This document shows positions 1 through 5,253 of a stretch of 5,253 bases of DNA, piece after piece. A model generated the notes under the pieces. The model ran no database searches. It was not told the DNA's origin and saw nothing but the letters and a program-made list of their open reading frames with translations. The position numbers and the translations under genes are program-made. Numbering within the stretch: position 1 is the first letter of the stretch; each line of letters opens with the position of its first letter. This DNA is from Candidatus Beckwithbacteria bacterium CG23_combo_of_CG06-09_8_20_14_all_47_9 (GTDB lineage Bacteria > Patescibacteriota > Microgenomatia > UBA1400 > CG1-02-47-37), in contig PCSQ01000043.1 of NCBI GenBank assembly GCA_002772455.1, forward strand, positions 17,408-22,660, written 5' to 3'.

Positions 1-173
1 TTGATGCCGCTGGTTGTCACCCGGATAACGTTAACCTTAAATTGCGCTTCGACCGCGGCCGCAATCGCCGGCTTCGTCGCTGTCCGGGCCACCAGAAACG
101 AAAACTGGCCTCCTTTAGCTAAACGGATGGTTTTTTCCGTCAGCAGCGGTTTTAATAAAGTTAAGCGAAACAT
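1..173 (-). CDS. rplW: 50S ribosomal protein L23, N-terminal part (runs off the left edge)
   Basis: L23 binds 23S rRNA domain III near the exit of the peptide tunnel and is the docking site for trigger factor and SRP. Reading the minus strand from the ATG at 173-171 gives 57 codons without a stop before the window ends. The N-terminus begins MFRLTLLKPLLTEKT, with the family's P-x-x-TEK motif at residues 9-14. Then come the first beta strand FSFLV (24-28), the A-x-K-x-x-I helix start and a VEAQFKVNV segment (41-49) matching the L23 consensus for the alpha-beta core. About 40 residues, including the rest of the core, lie outside the window. The start lies inside the last codons of rplD, a 13-base overlap, and no clear Shine-Dalgarno is visible, so translation is probably coupled to L4. 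Gene order L4-L23 is the normal S10-operon order. Confidence 0.93.
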   Translation of the reverse strand, partial: MFRLTLLKPLLTEKTIRLAKGGQFSFLVARTATKPAIAAAVEAQFKVNVIRVTTSGI

Positions 174-772
174 TTTAGGCTTTCTTTGGTAAAAATAATG
201 GTTTTGGCGTTAAGAACGGTGTAAGTGGTTAAATTAATCGCGGCATCCAGATAGTTCAAATTTCTTACCCCTCTTTTTATTTTTAATTCTTCTTTGGCTA
301 AAACTAATAATATTTTTTTCTTGCCGGGTTTAAGCTTGTCCATGACCTGATCGAATTTTTTAGTTTTTGGCTCAAGCTTATCGAGTCCGGCCACCGCTAA
401 AATATTGCCCTCTTTAAATTGCTGGGAGAGGGCGGAAACTAAACTGGCTTGTTTTTGCTTTTTAGAGAGCTTAAGGGAGTAATTCTGCCGGCCCGAGGGG
501 CCGTGGGCCTTGGCGCCGCCGACAAAAATCGGGGCATTACGGGAACCGTGGCGGGCCCGGCCGGTGCCTTTCTGCCGCCAAACCTTCAGGTGGGTAACGC
601 TGACCTCGTTCCGGCTTTTGGTTTGGGCCGGACCCTGCCGCTGATTGGACAGATACACCCGGACCGCCTGGGCCATCAAGGCTGAATTAATCTTAGCCTT
701 AAAAACTTTATCCGGGACCTTAAGGCCGGTTAACTTGGTGCCGCCGGCGGAAAAAGCCGGAATTAATGTCAT
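161..772 (-). CDS. rplD: 50S ribosomal protein L4
   Basis: L4 is an early-binding 50S protein. Its globular domain sits on the surface and its long loop reaches into the exit tunnel. The product is 203 residues, the usual bacterial length. The tunnel loop is plain: VWRQKGTGRARHG (64-76), then GGAKAHGPSGR (85-95) and the basic KLSKKQKQASLVSALS stretch (101-116). The C-terminal Rossmann-like part follows, with ILLVLAK (154-160), NLNYLDAAINLTTYTVLNA (171-189) and a terminal kinase-like strand TIIFTKESL. The ATG at 772 overlaps the rplC stop as ATGA (4 bases shared). No Shine-Dalgarno stands before it, so re-initiation after L3 is the likely mode. In Escherichia coli L4 also represses its own operon through the S10 leader; nothing here shows that this applies. 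The last codons overlap rplW. Confidence 0.97.
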   Translation of the reverse strand: MTLIPAFSAGGTKLTGLKVPDKVFKAKINSALMAQAVRVYLSNQRQGPAQTKSRNEVSVTHLKVWRQKGTGRARHGSRNAPIFVGGAKAHGPSGRQNYSLKLSKKQKQASLVSALSQQFKEGNILAVAGLDKLEPKTKKFDQVMDKLKPGKKKILLVLAKEELKIKRGVRNLNYLDAAINLTTYTVLNAKTIIFTKESLKCFA

Positions 773-1314
773 ATTTTAGTCAAAGTTAATAAGCCGTTGC
801 GGCTGCCGGGAACGGTGCCGGCCACGGTTAAAATATTAGTCGTTTCATCAAAACTGACTACTTTTAAATTTTTAATCGTCATTGTCTCGACCCCGTAATG
901 GCCGGCCATACGTTTGCCTTTCCACAGCCGGCCGGGAGTGGTCCGCATGCCGATTGATCCGGGATGACGTTGGCGGTCGGATTGGCCGTGAGTGCGGCCG
1001 CCGACACCGTGAAAACCGTAACGCTTCATTACCCCGGCAAAACCGCGGCCCTTGGACAAACCACTGACTTTAACTAAATCGCCGGCTTGTAAAATATCGG
1101 CCGCCTTGATTTTGTCGCCCGGCTTAAAATCTGCTGGATTAGGGGCCTTAAGTTCTTTAAGTTGCTTACGGGGCAACTCACAAACTATTATATTGGGCAT
1201 AGTCCGCTTAACGGTTAAAGGCCCGGCTTTTAAATAAGTCACCGTCTGCCGCCGGCCTTGATCGCCAAAGACGGCGCCGGAGTTAATTTTGTAAACAAAA
1301 AAAGTATTCATCAT
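769..1314 (-). CDS. rplC: 50S ribosomal protein L3, short form
   Basis: L3 starts 50S assembly, and its extended loop approaches the peptidyl transferase centre. The family core is clear: LSKGRGFAGVMKRYGFHG (86-103), HPGSIG (117-122), TPGRLWKGKRMAGHYG (126-141) and the closing strand ILTVAGTVPG (161-170). The N-terminus aligns with the L3 opening, but the usual G-K-K-x-G-M-T is replaced by VYKINSGAVF (7-16). At 181 residues it is about 25 shorter than typical L3 (around 205-210). The loss lies between residue 38 and about 58, where the family has a longer beta-barrel segment. Threonine 125 stands where E. coli has Gln150, the residue methylated by PrmB. Two ATG codons lie in tandem (1314 and 1311), and the second is better spaced from the Shine-Dalgarno. 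The gene ends in TGA, showing standard UGA use, and overlaps rplD by 4 bases. Confidence 0.95.
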   Translation of the reverse strand: MMNTFFVYKINSGAVFGDQGRRQTVTYLKAGPLTVKRTMPNIIVCELPRKQLKELKAPNPADFKPGDKIKAADILQAGDLVKVSGLSKGRGFAGVMKRYGFHGVGGRTHGQSDRQRHPGSIGMRTTPGRLWKGKRMAGHYGVETMTIKNLKVVSFDETTNILTVAGTVPGSRNGLLTLTKI

Positions 1315-1320
1315 TCCCTT
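1315..1320 (-). promoter_or_regulatory. Ribosome binding site of rplC, overlapping the rpsJ stop
   Basis: On the minus strand the rpsJ stop TAA runs straight into AGGGA, then ATG ATG. The GGG is one base before the first ATG and four before the second. Since Shine-Dalgarno pairing normally needs about 4-9 bases of spacing, the second ATG (1311-1309) is the more likely start, which would remove one Met from L3. The overlap with the upstream stop fits coupled translation of S10 and L3. Confidence 0.6.
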
Positions 1321-1628
1321 TACATCCGAATTTCTATTCCCACGCCGGCGGGCAATTCCAGGTGCATTAAACTATCAATGGTTTTGTCGGTCGCGTCAAT
1401 AATGTCCACTAACCGCTTGTGGGTCAGCAACTGAAAGTGTTCCCGGGCGTCTTTATCGGTGTGCGGGCTGGTGCCGACGACGACCAATTTTCTTTTGGTC
1501 GGCAAAGGTACCGGGCCGACGACTTTGGCCCCGGTAGACATGGCCGAGTCCAGGATTTTTTGGCAGCATTCATCAATGATCCGGTGATCATACGCCTTCA
1601 ATTTAATTCTAATTCTGCCTTTTGGCAT
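1320..1628 (-). CDS. rpsJ: 30S ribosomal protein S10 (NusE)
   Basis: S10 is part of the 30S head. In many bacteria, as NusE, it binds NusB and NusG in transcription antitermination and transcription-translation coupling. The product has 102 residues, the normal size. It shows the family pattern throughout: RIRIKLKAYDHRIID (5-19), the TGAKVVGPVPLPTKR turn (32-46), SPHTDKDAREHF (54-65), THKRLVDI (69-76) and the C-terminal LELPAGVGIEI (90-100). The long loop that inserts into the 30S head spans roughly 45-65 and is intact. Two adjacent cysteines (21-22) sit in the first helix where many homologues have small polar residues. It lies 61 bases after tuf and 5 bases before rplC, and is the first gene of the S10 cluster. 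Confidence 0.98.
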   Translation of the reverse strand: MPKGRIRIKLKAYDHRIIDECCQKILDSAMSTGAKVVGPVPLPTKRKLVVVGTSPHTDKDAREHFQLLTHKRLVDIIDATDKTIDSLMHLELPAGVGIEIRM

Positions 1629-1632
1629 AAAA

Positions 1633-1639
1633 ATCCACC
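1633..1639 (-). promoter_or_regulatory. Weak ribosome binding site of rpsJ
   Basis: The minus strand reads GGTGGAT followed by four T and the ATG at 1628. Only the GGTG part pairs with the usual 16S tail, so this is a weaker site than the AAGGAG before tuf. It supports the chosen start because it is the only purine-rich, G-rich segment at suitable distance. Confidence 0.4.
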
Positions 1640-1645
1640 GTGCCC

Positions 1646-1665
1646 CAGTGACACAGTGACACTGT
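1646..1665 (-). repeat. Tandem 8-base repeat and small palindrome in the tuf-rpsJ gap
   Basis: Two exact tandem copies of TGTCACTG on the minus strand (CAGTGACA on plus, 1646-1653 and 1654-1661) lie just upstream of the rpsJ ribosome binding site. The left copy in transcription order overlaps a 13-base palindrome ACAGT-GAC-ACTGT (1653-1665) that can fold as a 5-base-pair hairpin with a 3-base loop. No T run follows it on the minus strand, so it is not an intrinsic terminator for tuf. It could be an operator-like site, an RNA structure in the S10 leader, or chance. Confidence 0.5.
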
Positions 1666-1689
1666 TATTTAATAATTAGTAATTTCGAC

Positions 1690-2868
1690 TTACTTGGTCA
1701 CTTTGATGATCGCGCCGGCGCCGACGGTTAAACCGCCTTCGCGGATGGCAAACCGCAAGCCCTCTTCCAGGGCTACCGGCTGAATCAGCTTGACGTTCAT
1801 CTTGGCGTTATCACCGGGCATGACCATTTCCACACCCTTTTCGAGCGTGACCTCGCCGGTCACGTCGGTCGTTCTAATGTAAAACTGGGGTTTGTATCCG
1901 GTAAAGAACGGCGTGTGCCGGCCGCCCTCGTCTTTGGACAGAATGTAGACTTGGGCCTCAAACTCGGTGTGGGCTTTAACCGAACCGCTCTTGGCTAAAA
2001 CCTGGCCGCGTTCGATATCGTCTTTTTCAATTCCCCGCAGGAGAATGCCGACATTGTCCCCGGCCAGGCCTTCATCGAGCTGTTTCCGGAACATCTCGAC
2101 GCCGGTAACCGTGGATTTTTTCGACTCGCGCAAGCCGACGATTTCGATTTCCTCGCCGATCTTAACTTTGCCCCGTTCAATCCGGCCGGTGGCCACCGTG
2201 CCGCGGCCCTTGATCGAGAAAACGTCCTCGACGGCCATTAGAAACGGCTTGTCCAAAGGCCGCTCCGGTTGAGGGATGTAATCGTCCAAAGCCTTCATCA
2301 ATTCTTCAATTGATTTTTGGGCTTCGGCATCACCCTCGAGCGCTTTTAACGCCGATCCGCGGATGATCGGGATGTCTTTGCCGGGAAACTCGTACTTGGT
2401 TAACAGTTCCCGGATTTCCTCTTCGACCAGGTCGATCATTTCTTTATCGTCAACCGCGTCGCACTTGTTTAGAAACACGACCAAAGCCGGCACGTTGACC
2501 TGGCGGGCGAGCAGAATGTGCTCGCGGGTTTGCGGCATCGGGCCGTCGGTAGCGGCGACCACTAAAATGGCACCGTCCATTTGGGCCGCGCCGGTAATCA
2601 TATTCTTAATGTAGTCTTTGTGCCCCGGACAGTCGATGTGGGCATAGTGCCGTTTGTCGGTTTCGTATTCCAAGTGGGTAATCGAGATAGTAATGCCGCG
2701 TTCGCGCTCTTCCGGCGATTTGTCAATGTCCTCGAACTTCATGGCCGTGGCCATGTTTTTCTTGGCTAAATATTGAGTAATGGCCGCTGATAAAGTCGTT
2801 TTGCCGTGGTCGACATGACCGATGGTCCCGACGTTAATGTGCGGCTTGGTGCGTTGAAAGGTCGCCAT
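1690..2868 (-). CDS. tuf: Translation elongation factor EF-Tu
   Basis: EF-Tu is the cytoplasmic GTPase that delivers aminoacyl-tRNA to the ribosomal A site. The 392 residues match the family length. GTPase motifs: G1 GHVDHGKT (17-24), G2 RGITI (57-61), G3 DCPGH (79-83, with His83 the catalytic histidine), G4 NKCD (134-137) and G5 SALK (172-175). Domain 2 follows, with [13 protein letters not shown] (221-233) and [21 protein letters not shown] (259-279). Domain 3 contains [24 protein letters not shown] (315-338) and ends [18 protein letters not shown]. Two departures stand out. Lys84 follows the catalytic histidine (GHKDY) where bacteria usually have Ala. Leu380 stands in the GGLTVGAG motif where Arg or Lys is common. 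It lies 44 bases after fusA and has its own strong ribosome binding site and an apparent promoter. Only one tuf copy is visible here. Confidence 0.99.
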   Translation of the reverse strand: MATFQRTKPHINVGTIGHVDHGKTTLSAAITQYLAKKNMATAMKFEDIDKSPEERERGITISITHLEYETDKRHYAHIDCPGHKDYIKNMITGAAQMDGAILVVAATDGPMPQTREHILLARQVNVPALVVFLNKCDAVDDKEMIDLVEEEIRELLTKYEFPGKDIPIIRGSALKALEGDAEAQKSIEELMKALDDYIPQPERPLDKPFLMAVEDVFSIKGRGTVATGRIERGKVKIGEEIEIVGLRESKKSTVTGVEMFRKQLDEGLAGDNVGILLRGIEKDDIERGQVLAKSGSVKAHTEFEAQVYILSKDEGGRHTPFFTGYKPQFYIRTTDVTGEVTLEKGVEMVMPGDNAKMNVKLIQPVALEEGLRFAIREGGLTVGAGAIIKVTK

Positions 2869-2873
2869 TTTTT

Positions 2874-2879
2874 CTCCTT
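2874..2879 (-). promoter_or_regulatory. Strong ribosome binding site of tuf
   Basis: The minus strand has AAGGAG five bases before the ATG at 2868, a near-perfect Shine-Dalgarno at good spacing. It fixes the EF-Tu start and fits high expression. It is the best such site in the window. Confidence 0.85.
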
Positions 2880-2911
2880 CAAAAATTTACTAATTTAAAA
2901 AACTTGCTTTG

Positions 2912-2941
2912 ATTATACCTTATCCGGGCTATTTTTGGCAA
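2912..2941 (-). promoter_or_regulatory. Predicted sigma-70-type promoter for tuf, overlapping the fusA 3' end
   Basis: On the minus strand TTGCCA (2941-2936, five of six matches to TTGACA) is followed after 18 bases by a perfect TATAAT (2917-2912). Transcription would start near 2905, giving a leader of about 36 bases that is AT-rich and ends in the strong tuf ribosome binding site. The -10 box shares bases with the last fusA codon and its TAA stop. This would let tuf and the S10 cluster be transcribed independently of fusA. It is inferred from sequence only. Confidence 0.6.
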
Positions 2942-5009
2942 TAATCTGTTGGGTGATATTGTTAGGGACTGTCTGGTAGTGCGACGGCTCCATGTAAAAA
3001 CTGGCCCGGCCCTGGGTCATGGAGCGGATGACCGTGACGTATTGGGTCAACTCGGCCAACGGCACTAAAGCGGTAATCACGGTAATCTTGCCCCGCTTGT
3101 TGGTGCCCAAAATCTGGGCACGTTTGGAGGAAAGGTCGCCGATAATCTCGCCCATAAACTCTTCCGGGGTGGAGACCTCAACCTTCATGATCGGCTCCAG
3201 TAAGACCGGTCCGGCCGCTTTCACCGCGGCCTGGACTGCCTGTGAACCGGCAATCTTAAAAGCGATTTCGGACGAATCGACGTCGTGATAAGAACCGTCA
3301 GTCACCGCCACTTTGATATCCACCAGCGGATAGCCGGCAATAACCCCGTTTTCCAAGGCTTCTTTAACCCCCTTTTGGATGGCCGGAATAAACTCCCGGG
3401 GAATGGCGCCGCCGACGACTTCGGAAACAAACTCATAGCCCAAGCCCCGTTCCTGAGGTTCGATCCTTAAGAAACAGTGGCCGTACTGGCCGCGGCCGCC
3501 GCTTTGCCTGATGTACTTGCCTTCGGCTTCGGCAATTTTGGTAATCGATTCTTTGTAGGCCACCTGGGGCCGGCCGGTATTGGCTTCCACCTTAAATTCC
3601 CGCTTCATCCTATCGACTAAAATTTCCAAATGGAGTTCGCCCATCCCGGAAATTAACGTTTGGCCGGTGTCCGGGTCGGACTTGATGGTAAAAGTCGGGT
3701 CTTCGTCGGCCAAACGCTTTAAAGCAAAGCCCATTTTTTCCTGGTCTGCCTTGGTTTTCGGCTCGATGGCTAAAGAAATTACCGGCTCGGTAAAGCTGAT
3801 GCCTTCAAGAATAATCGGCCGGGATTCATCGCATAAAGTATCGCCGGTGGTGGTAATTTTCATGCCGACGACGGCGACGATTTCCCCGGCAAAGGCTTCG
3901 GGAATTTCTTCACGGGTATTGGCGTGCATTAAAAGCAAGCGGGCAACGCGCTCTTTTTGGGACCGGGTCGAATTATAAGCATAACTGCCGGCGGACAGCT
4001 TGCCGGAATAGACGCGGATGTAAGTCAGGCGGCCGACGTGCGGGTCGGTTTGCACCTTAAAAGCCAGGGCGGAAAACGGCGCTTCAATTTTAGCATCTTT
4101 AACGTCCAGCGGGCTGGGCAGATAGTGGACCACGGCGTCGAGCAGAGGCTGAACCCCTTTATTCCTTAAAGATGAACCGCAGTAAACCGGCACCAGTTTA
4201 TAAGCTAAAGTCGCTTTTCGAAGAGTTGCCTGCAACTCGGCTAAAGTCGGCTCGGTGCCGTTTAAGAATTTTTCCAATAATTTATCGTCGTGCTCGCTGA
4301 TTTGCTCGATTAATAGCGCCCGGTACTTGGCCGCTTCGGCCTTCATGTCTTCGGGAATCTCGGTAATGTCGTACTTGGCGCCGGTTTCGTCGCCGTGCCA
4401 AATTAGGGCTTTTTGCTCGAGCAATAAAACTATACCCTTAAAACTGGATTCGGCGCCGATCGGCAGGGCCATAATCGCCGGGTGGGCCCCAAGGCGGTCT
4501 TTAATATCCGCCACGGTGGCTAAAAAATCCGCCCCCAATTTATCCATTTTGTTGACAAAACACAGCCGGGGAACGTTGTATTTATCGGCCTGGCGCCAGA
4601 CGGTTTCCGATTGGGACTGAACTCCTTCTTCGGCATCCAAAACCGTAATGCCGCCGTCCAGAACACGCAGGCTCCGTTCAACCTCGGCGGTAAAATCCAC
4701 GTGGCCGGGCGTGTCGATAATATTGACCCGGTGTTCTTCCTGGGTGCAGGCGCCGGGTAAAATCGGCGTCCAAAACGCGGTGGTGGCGGCCGAAACAATG
4801 GTAATGCCCCGCTCTTTTTCCTGCTCCATCCAGTCCATTTGGGTCGTGCCGGCATCGATGTCCCCAAGCTTGTAGGTCTTACCGGTATAAAACAAAATCC
4901 GCTCGGTGGTGGTGGTTTTGCCGGCATCAATGTGGGCAATAATGCCGATGTTTCTGATTAAATTCAGCGGGACGTGCCGCTTTTTGGATGTGGCCGATTG
5001 ATCAGTCAT
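2913..5009 (-). CDS. fusA: Translation elongation factor EF-G
   Basis: EF-G is the GTPase that moves tRNA and mRNA through the ribosome after peptide bond formation and, with RRF, splits post-termination ribosomes. The product is 698 residues, close to the usual 690-705. Domain I has G1 AHIDAGKT (25-32), G2 RGITI (67-71), G3 DTPGH (99-103), G4 NKMD (153-156) and a G5 reading GSSL (278-281), with Ser where G5 usually has Ala (SAx). Domain II starts around 305 ([17 protein letters not shown]). Domain III holds DEDPTF (435-440) and [11 protein letters not shown] (454-464). Domain IV holds GGRGQYGH (504-511) and the tip loop [11 protein letters not shown] (571-581), whose His575 corresponds to the decoding-centre histidine of other EF-Gs. 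Domain V ends with [15 protein letters not shown] (664-678). All parts are present, so it should be functional. The ATG at 5009 follows a leader hairpin, and tuf follows 44 bases downstream. Confidence 0.99.
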   Translation of the reverse strand: MTDQSATSKKRHVPLNLIRNIGIIAHIDAGKTTTTERILFYTGKTYKLGDIDAGTTQMDWMEQEKERGITIVSAATTAFWTPILPGACTQEEHRVNIIDTPGHVDFTAEVERSLRVLDGGITVLDAEEGVQSQSETVWRQADKYNVPRLCFVNKMDKLGADFLATVADIKDRLGAHPAIMALPIGAESSFKGIVLLLEQKALIWHGDETGAKYDITEIPEDMKAEAAKYRALLIEQISEHDDKLLEKFLNGTEPTLAELQATLRKATLAYKLVPVYCGSSLRNKGVQPLLDAVVHYLPSPLDVKDAKIEAPFSALAFKVQTDPHVGRLTYIRVYSGKLSAGSYAYNSTRSQKERVARLLLMHANTREEIPEAFAGEIVAVVGMKITTTGDTLCDESRPIILEGISFTEPVISLAIEPKTKADQEKMGFALKRLADEDPTFTIKSDPDTGQTLISGMGELHLEILVDRMKREFKVEANTGRPQVAYKESITKIAEAEGKYIRQSGGRGQYGHCFLRIEPQERGLGYEFVSEVVGGAIPREFIPAIQKGVKEALENGVIAGYPLVDIKVAVTDGSYHDVDSSEIAFKIAGSQAVQAAVKAAGPVLLEPIMKVEVSTPEEFMGEIIGDLSSKRAQILGTNKRGKITVITALVPLAELTQYVTVIRSMTQGRASFYMEPSHYQTVPNNITQQIIAKNSPDKV

Positions 5010-5035
5010 AAAAAAACTGCCCTCTCAAAGCAGTT
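5010..5035 (-). promoter_or_regulatory. Leader hairpin enclosing the fusA Shine-Dalgarno, with a T run against the start codon
   Basis: In the fusA direction, AACTGC (5035-5030) pairs with GCAGTT (5020-5015) around the nine-base loop TTTGAGAGG. The second arm is followed by T residues to 5010, directly before the ATG, making seven T in a row with the end of the arm. The loop carries most of the only Shine-Dalgarno-like run, GAGAGGG, which is about 10 bases from the ATG. Folding would bring that site closer to the start codon or present it in the loop. The hairpin with its T run also looks like an intrinsic terminator, so it could attenuate fusA transcription. The stem is short (six pairs, half of them GC), so the effect may be modest. 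Confidence 0.5.
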
Positions 5036-5048
5036 AGCTCGAAGTTTT

Positions 5049-5059
5049 ATTGTAGCACA
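5049..5059 (-). promoter_or_regulatory. Possible extended -10 promoter for fusA
   Basis: On the minus strand TGTGC followed by TACAAT matches the extended -10 pattern TRTGn-TATAAT with one mismatch in the hexamer. Transcription would start near 5042, about 33 bases before the fusA ATG and just before the leader hairpin. No good -35 box is found at 16-18 bases. A perfect TATAAT also lies upstream at 5074-5069, again without a good -35 box, so either could serve. Confidence 0.4.
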
Positions 5060-5072
5060 ACTAGGCTTATTA

Positions 5073-5102
5073 TACTTGTTTAAAATTCAAGTAGCTTTTT
5101 TT
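5073..5102 (+). terminator. Weak terminator-like hairpin between the cysteine-rich gene and fusA
   Basis: TACTTG (5073-5078) and CAAGTA (5088-5093) can form a six-pair stem around a nine-base AT-rich loop. On the plus strand GC and then seven T follow (5096-5102), as in an intrinsic terminator. No plus-strand gene is visible to need it. Read on the minus strand, the stem lies just after the upstream gene but lacks a T run, so it would be at most an imperfect terminator there. The stem is mostly AT and could be chance. Confidence 0.25.
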
Positions 5103-5107
5103 AAATC

Positions 5108-5253
5108 TTAATCCGGCAGGGCCTGACGGCAAACGCGATCAAAAGTATTACAAAAATATTCACCAGGACAGTCGCTGCCGGTACTGCAACCGATTTCATT
5201 CAAGTCAGTAAATTTAAAAGTCGCCAGAATTTGATCAATGTCGGTCGCCAGTG
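5108..5253 (-). CDS. C-terminal end of an unrecognised protein with a four-cysteine tail
   Basis: Reading the minus strand in from the right edge gives 47 codons and a TAA at 5110-5108. The visible part begins LATDIDQILATFKF and ends with a cysteine-rich tail, CSTGSDCPGEYFCNTFDRVC plus RQALPD. The four cysteines are spaced C-x5-C-x5-C-x6-C and flank Gly, Asp and aromatic residues, like small disulfide-bonded motifs of secreted proteins (D-C-P-x-x-x-x-C). The preceding ILATFKF resembles, from memory, the end of a small alpha-beta domain found in exported proteins of Patescibacteria. This suggests an exported or surface protein, but the N-terminus, any signal peptide and the main domain are outside the window. 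It is not rpsG or rpsL, the usual genes before fusA. That the frame is coding rests on the absence of stops, the ordered cysteine pattern and the same strand as its neighbours. Confidence 0.7.
   Translation of the reverse strand, partial: LATDIDQILATFKFTDLNEIGCSTGSDCPGEYFCNTFDRVCRQALPD

Noticed and set aside
449..685. Plus-strand open frame opposite rplD
   Set aside because: It is the complement of the L4 tunnel-loop region. Its Gly, Ala and Pro content follows from the Arg, Gly and Ala codons of L4.
769..771. UGA as a possible glycine codon, as in some Patescibacteria
   Set aside because: L3 ends properly at this TGA with the normal C-terminus, the stop overlaps the rplD start as ATGA, and no in-frame TGA is found inside any conserved gene.
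880..1020. Many short GGCCGG and CCGGCC palindromes
   Set aside because: They recur through the coding regions and follow from frequent Ala, Gly and Pro codons such as GCC, GGC and CCG. They are not spaced like an array.
1629..1689. Possible promoter or terminator between tuf and rpsJ
   Set aside because: The small hairpin has no T run after it on the minus strand, and the best box pair (GTGACC, 17 bases, TAATTA) matches the -10 consensus poorly. Read-through from tuf is simpler.
3580..3978. Open frame of 132 codons on the plus strand opposite fusA
   Set aside because: It is antisense to conserved EF-G domains II-III, with no ribosome binding site or family resemblance seen.
4520..4939. Long open frame of 139 codons on the minus strand inside fusA
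   Set aside because: It lies in another frame of the EF-G GTPase domain, has no recognisable motif and is rich in Pro and Arg, as expected for a shadow of GC-rich codons.

Overview
The window carries one minus-strand block of translation genes. In transcription order it reads fusA (EF-G), tuf (EF-Tu), rpsJ (S10), rplC (L3), rplD (L4) and rplW (L23, cut off by the left edge). This is the end of the bacterial str operon joined directly to the start of the S10 operon. The right edge holds the 3' end of another minus-strand gene, whose product finishes in a short cysteine-rich tail.

Layout, right to left: the cysteine-rich gene ends at 5108. A 98-base gap (5010-5107) follows, with promoter-like -10 elements and a hairpin set directly against the fusA start codon. 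fusA fills 2913-5009. A good sigma-70-type promoter (TTGCCA, 18 bases, TATAAT) overlaps the fusA stop codon and points at tuf, which has a strong Shine-Dalgarno. A 61-base gap with an 8-base tandem repeat and a small palindrome separates tuf from rpsJ. From rpsJ onward the genes are packed: 5 bases between rpsJ and rplC, a 4-base ATGA overlap between rplC and rplD, and a 13-base overlap between rplD and rplW. This suggests one transcript with coupled translation.

The products work together. EF-Tu brings aminoacyl-tRNA to the ribosome and EF-G drives translocation. S10 is a 30S head protein and antitermination factor, and L3, L4 and L23 are early-assembling 50S proteins around the peptidyl transferase centre and exit tunnel.

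The organism is a bacterium with mixed base composition: GC-rich coding regions and AT-rich gaps. UGA is used as a stop (rplC), so this is not one of the lineages that reads UGA as glycine. The short, divergent L3, the absence of rpsL and rpsG directly before fusA, and the type of protein tail at the right edge would suit a Candidate Phyla Radiation (Patescibacteria) genome, but that placement is a tentative inference. I see no mobile element, CRISPR array, tRNA or rRNA. The core is conserved. The points worth a second look are the fusA leader hairpin, the tuf promoter inside fusA, the shortened L3, the EF-Tu substitution beside the catalytic histidine and the cysteine-rich tail.
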